A stretch of 64,000 nucleotides of DNA from Aquimarina atlantica (GCF_000626715.1 NZ_AQRA01000004.1:62001-126000); one strand, 5' to 3'. Numbered from the stretch's first letter, positions 7,069 through 16,119 are shown. Notes: generated by a model not told the origin, from the letters alone. Numbers and translations: made by a program.

Positions 7069-8493
7069 ATGAAAAGAGCATTAAAAACAACATCCTTATT
7101 AATAGCAATATTGTTACTTAATTTTAGCTGTAGTAAAGACGATGAAGTTCTGGCAATTAATCTTAAAGATGTAAAAGTAACTATCGATGAAAACCCAACA
7201 AACGGACAGGTTCTTGGTAAAGTTGAAAGCGATAACAGCAGTTCATTAACTTTTAGTATAACAACCCAAACACCAGCAGGAGCGCTGAGTATAAATAAAA
7301 ACACAGGAGAACTAACCGTTGCCGATGCGACATTGTTCGATTTTGAAACAAACCCTACAATTACGGCTACTGTTTCTGCGAATGGAGCTCTAAACAAAGC
7401 TACTGTAACAATTAGTATAAATAACATTAATGAGTTAAATATTCTGAATTTTACTACTAGCATAGATGAAAACCCAACCGATGGGCAATCGCTAGGTACA
7501 GTACAAGCCACAGGAGATGCAACATTAAGTTACAGTATCGCTTCTCAAACACCAGCGGGAGCATTAAGTATAAATGCAAGTACAGGAGAGTTAACCGTTG
7601 CAGATGCTACCTTGTTTGATTTTGAAACGAATCCAACAATTACAGCAACTGTCGCTGTTGATAATGCTGGAAATATCCAGAATACAAATGCAACAATCAA
7701 CCTTAATAATGTAAATGAATTAATAAGCGTTCAGAACTTTACAACAACCATCGATGAAAATCCAACCAATGGATCTGCGCTTGGTATCGTTCAGGCCAAT
7801 AGTGCTGGCACCTTAAGTTTTAGTATTACCTCCCAAACACCCGCAGGAGCATTAAATATAAACACAAGCACAGGGGAATTAACGGTTGCTGATGCTACCT
7901 TGTTCGATTTTGAAACTAACCCTACAATTACAGCTAATATCTCTGTAAATAACTCCGAAAATACCGAAACAGCTACAACCACAGTTAATCTTAATGATGT
8001 AAATGAAATTGGTGAGTTTAAGTATGGAGGTGTTATTTTTTGGTTAGATCCTTCAGATAATAACCATGGCTTAGTATGTGCTGTTAGCGATCATCCTGCT
8101 AATTTAACTTGGGGATGCCTAGGTACAGATATAGCTGGAGCTAATGGAACTGAGATAGGACAAGGTCAAGCCAATACAACTGCGATTTTAGCCAGTTGCT
8201 CTACAGCTGGTATTGCAGCAGATATTGCATCAAACAGTACTTATGGAGGTTATACCGATTGGTTTTTACCTAGTAAAGATGCTCTAAAGGAAATACATAT
8301 ACACAGAGCAATAATAAATAATACTGCAGCTTTAAATGGAGGATCGGATTTAGTATCTCAACATTACTGGAGTTCATCACAAGTTAATGCTTTTGGGGCT
8401 TGGGCAATTTTAATTGGTGTTGGAACTGAAAGTTCAGGGTCTAAATCAAATATGGCTTTAGGTTTTCATACACGTGCAGTAAGAGCTTTCTAA
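7069..8493 (+). CDS. Cadherin-repeat lipoprotein with C-terminal DUF1566/Lcl-like domain
   Basis: A 474-aa surface lipoprotein (LLLNFSCSKDD). Three cadherin-like repeats begin near residues 39, 131 and 227 with (T/S)IDENPT(N/D)G and contain a nearly invariant block TPAGAL-x-IN-x2-TGELTVADATLFDFETNPTIT. The final ~150 residues (KYGGVIFWLDPSDNNHGLVCAV ... TDWFLPSKDALKEI ... HYWSSSQ ... RAVRAF) resemble the Lcl C-terminal/DUF1566 fold found in surface adhesins. The high identity of the repeats points to recent expansion or gene conversion. A role in adhesion is inferred from the architecture. Confidence 0.85.
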   Translation: MKRALKTTSLLIAILLLNFSCSKDDEVLAINLKDVKVTIDENPTNGQVLGKVESDNSSSLTFSITTQTPAGALSINKNTGELTVADATLFDFETNPTITATVSANGALNKATVTISINNINELNILNFTTSIDENPTDGQSLGTVQATGDATLSYSIASQTPAGALSINASTGELTVADATLFDFETNPTITATVAVDNAGNIQNTNATINLNNVNELISVQNFTTTIDENPTNGSALGIVQANSAGTLSFSITSQTPAGALNINTSTGELTVADATLFDFETNPTITANISVNNSENTETATTTVNLNDVNEIGEFKYGGVIFWLDPSDNNHGLVCAVSDHPANLTWGCLGTDIAGANGTEIGQGQANTTAILASCSTAGIAADIASNSTYGGYTDWFLPSKDALKEIHIHRAIINNTAALNGGSDLVSQHYWSSSQVNAFGAWAILIGVGTESSGSKSNMALGFHTRAVRAF

Positions 8494-8510
8494 AATTTTT
8501 GATTCAAAAA

Positions 8511-8542
8511 AGCAAATCACCTTTAAAACAAGGTGGTTTGCT
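8511..8542 (+). terminator. Hairpin terminator after cadherin-repeat gene
   Basis: A 13-bp stem (AGCAAATCACCTT / AAGGTGGTTTGCT, one G-T pair) with a 6-nt loop, 17 bp after the stop. There are A-residues before it but only a weak T-run after it. Confidence 0.6.
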
Positions 8543-8692
8543 TATCACTAAAAAAGCCCTAAGCTTTTCTCTATAGAAAAATAATAACATCAAAAACAGA
8601 GTACAGCCCTTCGTTAGATTCTACTTATAATTTTTCATCAACAGCTAAGGCCATAGTATAATTAAAAACAAACCAGTTTATTAACATAAAAA

Positions 8693-9256
8693 ATGAAAAA
8701 AATAACAATTGTACTTTTAATAACAATTTTTTTCTCCTGCAAAGGTAAAAAGGACTACATCAGTGATCCCGATGACATCGTATCTATACAAAAACTTGTA
8801 AATGAGGTTTTCGAAAAGGACAAAGAAGTCTATTACTTTTCATTAAGCAGTGCCGAGAGACTAAGAGGAACCTTAAGTTCAATCTATTTCACATATAAAT
8901 TTAAAGATACCTATTTTAATCAAACCTATGATGTACAAAGTAATACTTTTAGTGATCCGGTTAAAAAATCACGTGATTACAAAAAAGGTTTTAAGATCGG
9001 TGATCTAGATCTAACTGCCATCCCAGAAAGGTATATGGAAGCGCTACAAATTTTGGAAGATAAGAAGCTTCTAAAAGAAGACAAACTTTATTATCTGGAT
9101 AGCTGGGATTATAGAATAGATAGGAAAGGAGAAGTTTATGTAGACTTTACCTTAAACTTCTATGTAAGTTCAAACACTCATGGTAGAGTAAGAACTACAA
9201 CATACGACTCTCATAATTTTACAATAAAAAACAACCAGTTAAAATTACGGAAATGA
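8693..9256 (+). CDS. Lipoprotein of unknown function (paralogue group)
   Basis: A 187-aa lipoprotein with a short SPII signal (ITIFFSCKGKK). The mature part has SIQKLVNEVFEKDKEVYYFSLS, then a beta-rich stretch and KIGDLDLTAIPERYMEALQIL. The same order is found in the next gene (NLNKLLENEFDLEKEITSLS; KIKDLNTAKILANYKEAVAM), so the two are paralogues, and the gene at 6466 is a more distant member. The stop overlaps the next start (ATGATAA), so they are coupled. Function unknown. Confidence 0.72.
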   Translation: MKKITIVLLITIFFSCKGKKDYISDPDDIVSIQKLVNEVFEKDKEVYYFSLSSAERLRGTLSSIYFTYKFKDTYFNQTYDVQSNTFSDPVKKSRDYKKGFKIGDLDLTAIPERYMEALQILEDKKLLKEDKLYYLDSWDYRIDRKGEVYVDFTLNFYVSSNTHGRVRTTTYDSHNFTIKNNQLKLRK

Positions 9257-9864
9257 TAAAAAATAGTTTCATGACTATTTCCATTATTATGTTACTCTTG
9301 TTAACAAATTGCGGAAGTGGTAATTCTGAAATCGTATTACATACCCAGGAAGGTATAGATAACTTGAACAAGTTGCTTGAAAATGAGTTTGATTTAGAAA
9401 AGGAAATTACATCATTAAGTATTTCAAATCAAAACTCATACTCCCCAAAAGTGGATCAAATTTCGATTTTCTTTACTGAGGATAATATGAAAGATATGTG
9501 GTTTTATTCAATAACTACATCAAAGCTTCATAAGCCAGAACCTAAAGAGAAAAGTGATTACCAACCAAAATCACTAAAGATCAAAGATCTAAATACGGCC
9601 AAAATACTCGCCAATTACAAAGAAGCAGTAGCAATGATTACCAATACTACAGATGAATTTGCAAATTTTTACTTAAACGGATACAACATACAAGTAAATC
9701 AAGATTCAGATATAATAGAACACTCTTTTAATGTTTTTACAGAAAAAACAAAAAATGGGGTAAGCTACTATGGGAAAAGGTTAGTAGAAAACAAGTTTAA
9801 ATTTTCGTTTGGTACAGATAAATCGGGAAAACTAATCTGTACGGATGGATTAGATGTTTTTTAA
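9253..9864 (+). CDS. Lipoprotein of unknown function (paralogue group)
   Basis: A 203-aa lipoprotein whose SPII signal ends LLLLTNCGSGN. It starts in the stop codon of the preceding lipoprotein gene and shares its pattern of an N-terminal amphipathic helix, a central beta region and the KIKDLN...ANYKEA segment. It is probably envelope-anchored. The pair is followed 46 bp later by the start of the protease/LemA cluster, so they may belong to the same transcript. Confidence 0.72.
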   Translation: MIKNSFMTISIIMLLLLTNCGSGNSEIVLHTQEGIDNLNKLLENEFDLEKEITSLSISNQNSYSPKVDQISIFFTEDNMKDMWFYSITTSKLHKPEPKEKSDYQPKSLKIKDLNTAKILANYKEAVAMITNTTDEFANFYLNGYNIQVNQDSDIIEHSFNVFTEKTKNGVSYYGKRLVENKFKFSFGTDKSGKLICTDGLDVF

Positions 9865-9910
9865 CACCATTCTTATTAACATATTCATATTAACAATAAA
9901 AAACTAAAAA

Positions 9911-10360
9911 ATGAAAGTAACGGTATTTAAAGCAATTGATGACCCAACAATTGATGACATAGAAAAAGTAATAAAAGATAAACTTGGAGACAAGTATACT
10001 TATAAATCGTCTAGAAAAGCATCTAGTATGGCAGGTAAATTATTAAAAGGATCTGCAGAAGATTCCATTACGGTAATAAAAAATGCGTATCACAGATTTG
10101 TAGTGGTATTACGTGCAGAAAAAGATCCAACATCACTGTCTGGTTTATATACTTCTATTCATTTTTCAAGTGCAACATTAGCAGGTTGGTTAGGCTTTTT
10201 ACATAATGAAGTTGGTTTTATAGGTCGAATTATTATTCGTACCATTTATGGTAAAGATGATCCTATTTATGATGAAGTGAAAACCATAGTAAAGGATAGT
10301 TTTAGAATTGAAGAAGAAACGATTGATACTGGATTGGGTTCTCTATTTAAAAAAGCATAA
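9911..10360 (+). CDS. Hypothetical 149-aa protein
   Basis: No signal peptide. The N-terminal half is basic and helical (IDDIEKVIKDKLGDKYTYKSS), and the middle is hydrophobic and Gly-rich (LSGLYTSIHFSSATLAGWLGFLHNEVGFIGRIIIRTIYG), which could be a hairpin membrane segment or a buried core. The tail is acidic, then KKA. I do not recognise the family. It is the first gene of a same-strand series running to 16119, with short gaps, so it probably functions with those proteins. Confidence 0.6.
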   Translation: MKVTVFKAIDDPTIDDIEKVIKDKLGDKYTYKSSRKASSMAGKLLKGSAEDSITVIKNAYHRFVVVLRAEKDPTSLSGLYTSIHFSSATLAGWLGFLHNEVGFIGRIIIRTIYGKDDPIYDEVKTIVKDSFRIEEETIDTGLGSLFKKA

Positions 10361-10391
10361 CAAGCTGATCTATTACTAAATACTACATAAA

Positions 10392-11597
10392 ATGAATAAA
10401 AACAATACTTATTTCCCGCCAATACATGCAAAAAAAGCAGCTACCCGGCAAGATGAAAAGTGGGATGAAGCAATAGCTTTGTTTAACAGCAAACAATACA
10501 ATAAAGTCTTACCCACAATATTGGATTATGTTGGCAGTCATTTACAAAGCAAAAAAAATGGTAATACCTATGAAATAGCGCATGGATCTGTGGTTATCAC
10601 GATTACGCAAACAGCAGAAGAACTGTTGATAAAATGTCCTTTTCTAAACATCGAAAATGCTAAAAAAGTACCATTGATGCGTAAGTTGGCAGAAATACGT
10701 ATGCATCCGCTTAACCTTACTAATGTTACGTTAGAGAATGATCTGGTTTATTTTTCTTTTTCTTGCCCCATAAATTTATGTGAACCCTATAAAATTTACG
10801 GTGTACTTAGAGAAATTTGTTACTATGCAGACAGTTATGATGATGAGTTTATAGAAAAGTTTGATGCAACACATCTTCAAGAACCAAACATAACACCTTT
10901 ACCAGACAATGTAAAGGAAGAAGCATATTCTAATTATCAAAAAATTATAGAAGAAGGTATACGGCGCTTTGATCATTATATGGAAAATCGCCACGAAAAC
11001 AATGCCTGGTACACGCTAAACATTACTTTAAAAAGAATAGAGTTTTATGCAGAACCGCAAGGGTATTTACGTACCGTATTAGAAAATGCCATAGACGATA
11101 TTTTTGACAGAAATACTCCTTTTCAGAATCGATTGCTAAATGGTAAGGCAAGTTTAGAAAAATTACAAAGCTATTCTATCGATAAATTTTCAGAAGATTT
11201 ATATCAGGTAGAGACATTCATTCCTCATAAGTATAGCGGTAAAAAGGAAAATATCAGAGAAAATTGGGAAGACAGTTATATAGATGCCCGGGAAATGATA
11301 GCTAATTCTAGGTTTGAAGATGCTACAAATTTGTTGCAATCCTGCTTCTATGGTCTGTTCTACTATAATCTGGTTGATGAAAGCATCAGTAACCCCATTA
11401 CCGACGCTTTGGCCCAAGCCAATGGACTGGATTGGAACCAGGCAGCTCCTACTTTATTGAAAGGAATGGAAGCCGTTATGGAAGATAATTTTCTGGATAA
11501 TGATTATGGAATGGATTTATCAAAAATAATGGGAGAACAAATGCAACAATCCATGGCAGCAATGCAGCAAATGATGAAAAATTTTAAAGTAAACTAA
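10392..11597 (+). CDS. YbjN/CesT-like chaperone-fold protein
   Basis: A 401-aa cytosolic protein. Residues about 35-150 have the alternating strand/helix pattern of the YbjN/type III chaperone (CesT-like) fold: GSVVITITQTAEELLIKCPF, then VPLMRKLAEI, then LENDLVYFSFSCPINLCEP, then a helix. The C-terminal domain of the protease encoded next shows the same pattern, suggesting that the two share a fold. The rest is helical and ends in a Met/Gln-rich tail (MGEQMQQSMAAMQQMMKNF). It probably binds a protein partner. The fold assignment is by eye. Confidence 0.55.
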   Translation: MNKNNTYFPPIHAKKAATRQDEKWDEAIALFNSKQYNKVLPTILDYVGSHLQSKKNGNTYEIAHGSVVITITQTAEELLIKCPFLNIENAKKVPLMRKLAEIRMHPLNLTNVTLENDLVYFSFSCPINLCEPYKIYGVLREICYYADSYDDEFIEKFDATHLQEPNITPLPDNVKEEAYSNYQKIIEEGIRRFDHYMENRHENNAWYTLNITLKRIEFYAEPQGYLRTVLENAIDDIFDRNTPFQNRLLNGKASLEKLQSYSIDKFSEDLYQVETFIPHKYSGKKENIRENWEDSYIDAREMIANSRFEDATNLLQSCFYGLFYYNLVDESISNPITDALAQANGLDWNQAAPTLLKGMEAVMEDNFLDNDYGMDLSKIMGEQMQQSMAAMQQMMKNFKVN

Positions 11598-11600
11598 ACA

Positions 11601-12674
11601 ATGAGTATCGTAAATAATATAGAAAATTCAGTTTATAGAATTAATACTTCCAATGGTTCAGGAACAGGGTTTTATAGCCTACAAGATCATGTTATTGTAA
11701 CCAATTATCACGTAGTATCTGGCTGTTTAACGGTAAGTATAGAAGGGCAAGATAAGAATAGATATTTGGCAAGGGTTGTGTATATAAATCAAGGTAAAGA
11801 TATTGCCTTTTTACAAGCAGAAGATTTACCCAAACCTGCCGAGACCATACTTACAAATCACGATAGCGAAACCGCCTCTAGAGATAAAGTGCTAGTATTA
11901 GGGTATCCATACGGTATGCCCTTTACGGTTACAGAAGGTATTGTATCTAATCCCAGACAGATCATAGGGGGGAGTAATTTTATACAAACAGATGCTGCTA
12001 TCAATCCAGGAAATAGTGGTGGCCCTGTAATTAATGAAAAAGGTGAATTAGTAGGTATCGCAACATCTAAATTTTCGGATGCAGATAATATGGGCTTTGC
12101 AATCCCAATAGAAACGCTACGCGAAGAGCTGGAAATTGTTAGTGAATTATCTGGTGAGTATACTATAGGTTGTCCTAGTTGCAATAGTTTAATCGAGGAG
12201 AAAACAGATTATTGCCCTAATTGTGGAAACGACATTGATGAAAAACTATTTGAAGAAAATCCGCTTTCAGATTTTAGTTTAAAAGTAGAAGAAGCCATTA
12301 CTAAATTAGATTTAGATCCGGTTTTGGCAAGATCTGGTAGAGAACGTTGGTATTTTCATCAAGGTAGTGCAGAAATACGAATGTTTGTATATGATAATAA
12401 TTATTTGTTTGCCACCTCTCCGCTAAACGATTTACCTCGTAAAAATTTAGCCGAAGTATATACATATATTTTAACTGCCAATACAGGGAAGCATAGATTA
12501 TCCATTTCTAATAATCAAATATTTCTCTCCTACCGAATACACATAAGTGATTTGTATTCAGAAAACAAAGAAGAATTTCTTGAAGACATCGCACAATTGG
12601 CTTTAAAGGCAGATGATTTAGACGATATGTTCGTAAATGACTTTGGTGCAAAAATGACACATTATAGTAAATAA
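11601..12674 (+). CDS. Trypsin-like serine protease with zinc ribbon and CesT-like C-terminal domain
   Basis: A 357-aa protein with three parts. Residues 1-175 are an HtrA/trypsin-like protease with His37 (TNYHVV), Asp67 (GKDIAFL) and Ser139 (GNSGGP). Residues 191-208 form a zinc ribbon (Cys191-x2-Cys194, Cys205-x2-Cys208). Residues about 220-350 resemble the YbjN/CesT-like domain of the preceding gene. There is no signal peptide and no PDZ domain, unlike periplasmic DegP/DegS, so it is probably cytoplasmic. The start lies 3 bp after the preceding stop. The shared domain may bring protease and partner together, which is inference. Confidence 0.85.
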   Translation: MSIVNNIENSVYRINTSNGSGTGFYSLQDHVIVTNYHVVSGCLTVSIEGQDKNRYLARVVYINQGKDIAFLQAEDLPKPAETILTNHDSETASRDKVLVLGYPYGMPFTVTEGIVSNPRQIIGGSNFIQTDAAINPGNSGGPVINEKGELVGIATSKFSDADNMGFAIPIETLREELEIVSELSGEYTIGCPSCNSLIEEKTDYCPNCGNDIDEKLFEENPLSDFSLKVEEAITKLDLDPVLARSGRERWYFHQGSAEIRMFVYDNNYLFATSPLNDLPRKNLAEVYTYILTANTGKHRLSISNNQIFLSYRIHISDLYSENKEEFLEDIAQLALKADDLDDMFVNDFGAKMTHYSK

Positions 12675-12700
12675 TTTTATAACCCCAAAACTAAAAATCA

Positions 12701-13027
12701 ATGTGGTTTATATTTCCAACAATTATACTATTGATAGGCTCATTAGGGCTTTATCTTAATATAAAAGCCTATAAAAAAGGAGAAACTATTAGTTTCAAAA
12801 AACTCATAGTTACAGTAATGCTCATTTTCTTAGGTGGTGGTGTTTTTCTACAAAAAATGGGAGTAGTTGACAATGAACATTTAAAACAACTATCACTTGC
12901 TTTTGATAAGGAAGCTAGAGAAGAAATAGAAAAGGAAAGGGAAAAAAAGAAAAAAGAAGCAGAAGAAAAGAGAAAAGAAATGTTTAAGCGAATAGGCCGA
13001 GAAACTAAGAAATTAAGTGAAAATTAA
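12701..13027 (+). CDS. Membrane protein with charged coiled tail
   Basis: A 108-aa protein with two N-terminal hydrophobic segments (FIFPTIILLIGSLGLYLNI and KLIVTVMLIFLGGGVFL) and a C-terminal highly charged helix (residues about 70-105, EEIEKEREKKKKEAEEKRKEM) likely to form a coiled coil in the cytoplasm. The family is unrecognised. It is 26 bp after the protease and 5 bp before the next gene, within the same cluster. Confidence 0.6.
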   Translation: MWFIFPTIILLIGSLGLYLNIKAYKKGETISFKKLIVTVMLIFLGGGVFLQKMGVVDNEHLKQLSLAFDKEAREEIEKEREKKKKEAEEKRKEMFKRIGRETKKLSEN

Positions 13028-13032
13028 AACTC

Positions 13033-13542
13033 ATGAAAATTAATAAAACTGTACAATACATAGGAATCTTTATTGCAACAGCACTATTTTTTCTATTTCA
13101 AAATGGAGGCGACTTGTTTCAAGGACCCGGAGAGAAAGGAGAAATTACAACTATTGAAACCTATAAAGAATTAAGAAAGCAAACTTCAAGTGACGGTAAA
13201 CGTATTGCATTTATAGGTAGAGCATCTGTTTCAAATGCTGATATTACCCTAAGAATTGGAGCTCCTCTCAATTTAATGTTCCTTACTCCTGACGGTACTT
13301 ATATAGAGCACCTCCCCTTTCCTTTCGGAAAAGAAGATAAAAACTCTTGTTACCTGCCAAATTCTTTTACTCCAGAAGATTTAGTCCTATATGACAATGA
13401 AGGTAAGCTACATAAATATGATGAAAATGTTATGGTATCATTCACATTAGAGCGCATAACAAATGCCATACCCGAAAAAGACCCTAAGACCAATGAGTAT
13501 GCCTGGAGATATAATCAGTTAAGAATTGATCCAATAGAATAA
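13033..13542 (+). CDS. Membrane-anchored hypothetical protein
   Basis: A 169-aa protein with a single N-terminal hydrophobic segment (VQYIGIFIATALFFLFQNGGDLF), then a soluble beta-rich domain with one cysteine (KNSCYLPNSF). It could be a signal anchor with a periplasmic domain. No family is recognised. It is closely linked to its neighbours in the LemA cluster. Confidence 0.6.
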   Translation: MKINKTVQYIGIFIATALFFLFQNGGDLFQGPGEKGEITTIETYKELRKQTSSDGKRIAFIGRASVSNADITLRIGAPLNLMFLTPDGTYIEHLPFPFGKEDKNSCYLPNSFTPEDLVLYDNEGKLHKYDENVMVSFTLERITNAIPEKDPKTNEYAWRYNQLRIDPIE

Positions 13543-13554
13543 GAAGATTGAAAA

Positions 13555-13647
13555 ATGAAATGCTCTTCTACCATCATTCTATTATTTGTGACCATATTAT
13601 CTAGTAAAGCACAAAGAACCTCCAAATACAAAGAATATAACCATTAA
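13555..13647 (+). CDS. Possible 30-aa secreted peptide
   Basis: A short ORF with an apparent signal peptide: MKCSSTIILLFVTILSSKAQ, followed by RTSKYKEYNH and stop. The gap between its neighbours is just large enough for it. It could be a real small secreted peptide or the truncated start of a former secreted protein. Only size and hydrophobicity support it. Confidence 0.3.
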   Translation: MKCSSTIILLFVTILSSKAQRTSKYKEYNH

Positions 13648-13660
13648 AAAAGTAAAAATT

Positions 13661-14221
13661 ATGGGAGTAATGATAATAGTAGCGGTTGTATTACTAATTC
13701 TAATAGTAGGAATTGTAATTAACAACCAAATAATTGCTAAAAAAAACCAAGTGGCACAAGCCTTTGGTAGTATAGAAATTTATCTTAAAAAACGGTTTGA
13801 TTTAATTCCGAACCTGGTAGCAACTCTCAATAAGTATCTAGCACATGAAAAAGAGATCCTGCTAAAAGTTACAGAACTTCGGAGTCAAATAGAAAAAGCA
13901 ACCGAGCCTAAAGCAAAGATCGAAGCTTCTAATGAATTGACAAAAGTTATGAGTGGTTTGAATATTAATGTAGAGAACTATCCAGATTTAAAAGCCGATA
14001 CACAATTTATAAACCTTCAGTTTGAACTGTCGGATATAGAAGACCAGATTTCTGCAGCCCGTAGAGCTTTTAATGCAGCAGTGACAAGTTATAATAATAA
14101 GATACAAATGTTCCCTGCAAGCATAGTGGCGAGTATTAGAAAAGACAAAGCAGAAACGCTGTTAGAAATCCCAAAAGCAGAACAAAAAGAAATAAATATC
14201 AATCAATTATTAAACAATTAA
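13661..14221 (+). CDS. lemA: LemA family protein
   Basis: A 186-aa protein with the LemA family features: one N-terminal membrane helix (VMIIVAVVLLILIVGIVI), then the helical domain starting with VAQAFGSIEIYLKKRFDLIPNLVATLNKY, and the later motif ARRAFNAAVTSYNNKIQMFP. Length is typical. LemA proteins are membrane-anchored with unclear function and are often found with DUF3137 or TPM-domain proteins; a DUF3137 protein is two genes downstream here. Confidence 0.93.
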   Translation: MGVMIIVAVVLLILIVGIVINNQIIAKKNQVAQAFGSIEIYLKKRFDLIPNLVATLNKYLAHEKEILLKVTELRSQIEKATEPKAKIEASNELTKVMSGLNINVENYPDLKADTQFINLQFELSDIEDQISAARRAFNAAVTSYNNKIQMFPASIVASIRKDKAETLLEIPKAEQKEININQLLNN

Positions 14222-14235
14222 AATCGAATATACAT

Positions 14236-15045
14236 ATGCAAATGTTACAAAATTTACCATGGTATGGTTATGTGTTACTGGCAATAGGAATTATTTCTTA
14301 TGCTTATAAATATTTTAAAACAGCTAAAGAAGGTCATGATGAAGCCGATTTAAAAAAAGTTAAATTTAAATCATCAGAAGGCAGTACTCTAACCAGAGAA
14401 CAACAGTTTGCCATTGCTCTATACACACCAATAGCAGAATGGTGGGGCGCAGATACGAATACTTTAACATTTCTTAACCAAAAATCTGCAAATCGCTACT
14501 TAAAAAGATGGCGTATAGACACTAAAGAAGGATACTGGGACTTAACCGAGTATTTTATGAAAGATGGTAGACGTTGGTACTATAACTTCATTTATAATAT
14601 GATAAACACTTTGCCCGAAGAAGACTGGGAGAAGGTAATGAAAGATTATTTTGGCGATAATGAAAGAGCCTTTAATTATCTAAAAGTGTTAACATCTAAT
14701 AAAGCATTAAACGAACTCAAACAAAACGGGCTTTTTACCTTTGATAACGAAATGGATATGGGTATTGCCGGGTATGATGCAGCAATCCTGGTAGGACAAG
14801 CCAGAAAAGCCTATACTACAGGTATAATTACAGAAGAAGAAGCTTTTAAAGTTATCAAATTTGCAAGAGAACTTGCCATACATCATTTCTCTTCCTGGGA
14901 AGAGTTTGGAAAAAGTTTTATCCTTGGTTTTGCGTTCGATCAACAACATCGTGAGCGTTCTTATAGAGAAGAAATATACCATCTCTACAAGCAAGTATCA
15001 GAAAATCCGGTGAGCCCATGGAATACTATTAATTGGCCCAGTTAA
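14236..15045 (+). CDS. DUF1266 domain protein
   Basis: A 269-aa protein with an N-terminal membrane helix (WYGYVLLAIGIISYAYKYF) and a C-terminal DUF1266 domain recognisable by GIAGYDAAILVGQARKAYTTGIITEEEAFKVI and HFSSWEEFGKSFILGFAF. The family is uncharacterised. It lies 14 bp after lemA and 3 bp before the DUF3137 gene, so a common function at the inner membrane is likely. Confidence 0.82.
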   Translation: MQMLQNLPWYGYVLLAIGIISYAYKYFKTAKEGHDEADLKKVKFKSSEGSTLTREQQFAIALYTPIAEWWGADTNTLTFLNQKSANRYLKRWRIDTKEGYWDLTEYFMKDGRRWYYNFIYNMINTLPEEDWEKVMKDYFGDNERAFNYLKVLTSNKALNELKQNGLFTFDNEMDMGIAGYDAAILVGQARKAYTTGIITEEEAFKVIKFARELAIHHFSSWEEFGKSFILGFAFDQQHRERSYREEIYHLYKQVSENPVSPWNTINWPS

Positions 15046-15048
15046 ACT

Positions 15049-16119
15049 ATGGAACGTTTAATAGAAAAAGTATATGCAGAGGTAAGTAATGAACTTTCTA
15101 TTATTTACCAAAAAAGAAAGTACACCTTATTTTTTCAAAAAATAATGTGGCTTATCACAGGGGCTTATTTTGTTTTAATGCTATTAAATATAGGAGCTAA
15201 TTATTTTCCTAATTCAAAAAATAGCTTTTTAAGTTTTTTCGAACAGTTTAAGGCAGCACCTAATAATCCTTATGCTAATATATACCCCATTATAGGATTG
15301 GTAATTTTATTATATCCCACCGCATATGGATTTGCAAGAGCATTTCAAAAATTCAAAATAAAGGAAACGCAAACCATAGCCAAAATGGTGAAAATGTTAT
15401 TCCCAAAGGTAAGTTTTGCCCAAAACACAGCTGTTCCCACCAACGAAATAGCCAAAAGTAAACTCTTTTCCTGGATAAACGTAAACTCGTTGATGTATAG
15501 CTATGGGCAACTACGAAGCTCAACAAATGATAATGTTATCAACATTGCCGATATAGGTATTGTTGAAGAAAACATTTCGAACAAGACCATTGGTAGTTTT
15601 ATGCGCATTCCAATACTAAATATAGTTCTGATAATATACCAGTATGTACTCAAAAATATATTCACCAACAAATCAGCAGATAATGTCTATTATACGTTTA
15701 GAGGCATGTTTTGTTGGTTAAGGTTTAAAAAATCTCTTAATGGGCATACGGTAATTTTAACAAATAATCAGCGTTCTAAATTAGATCGGTTTTTCAGTAC
15801 CCATTTTAAGGAAGAGCAAAAAATACACTTAGAAGATCCCAGGTTTACCGATCAGTTTATAGTGTATGGAACCGATCAGATCGAAGCGCGTTATGTATTG
15901 TCTACAGCACTTATGGAACGAATAGTTACTTTAAAAGAAAAATTTAACCAGCCTATACTCTTATCTTTCCAAAATCAACAAATGTACCTGGCTATAAAAA
16001 ACGAAAATGGTCTGTTTTCTTTTCCATCCGGAAAATTAGCCAGTATAAAAATTATAGAAGAATTAGCTAATGATATAGAAACGGCTTTGCAAATAAGTAC
16101 TGAATTAAAATTAAACTAA
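15049..16119 (+). CDS. DUF3137 domain protein
   Basis: A 356-aa membrane protein with two N-terminal hydrophobic segments (residues about 28-48 and 82-102) and a C-terminal DUF3137 region. The family's typical stretch is visible as DQFIVYGTDQIEARYVLSTALMERIVTLKEKF followed by a strand-rich ILLSFQNQQMYLAI. DUF3137 genes often accompany LemA. This is the last gene of the cluster that starts at 9911. Confidence 0.82.
   Translation: MERLIEKVYAEVSNELSIIYQKRKYTLFFQKIMWLITGAYFVLMLLNIGANYFPNSKNSFLSFFEQFKAAPNNPYANIYPIIGLVILLYPTAYGFARAFQKFKIKETQTIAKMVKMLFPKVSFAQNTAVPTNEIAKSKLFSWINVNSLMYSYGQLRSSTNDNVINIADIGIVEENISNKTIGSFMRIPILNIVLIIYQYVLKNIFTNKSADNVYYTFRGMFCWLRFKKSLNGHTVILTNNQRSKLDRFFSTHFKEEQKIHLEDPRFTDQFIVYGTDQIEARYVLSTALMERIVTLKEKFNQPILLSFQNQQMYLAIKNENGLFSFPSGKLASIKIIEELANDIETALQISTELKLN

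Noticed and set aside
7032..7511. Minus-strand ORF of 159 aa
   Set aside because: It is antisense to the cadherin-repeat gene and its composition is that of a shadow frame; the + strand product has clear domains.
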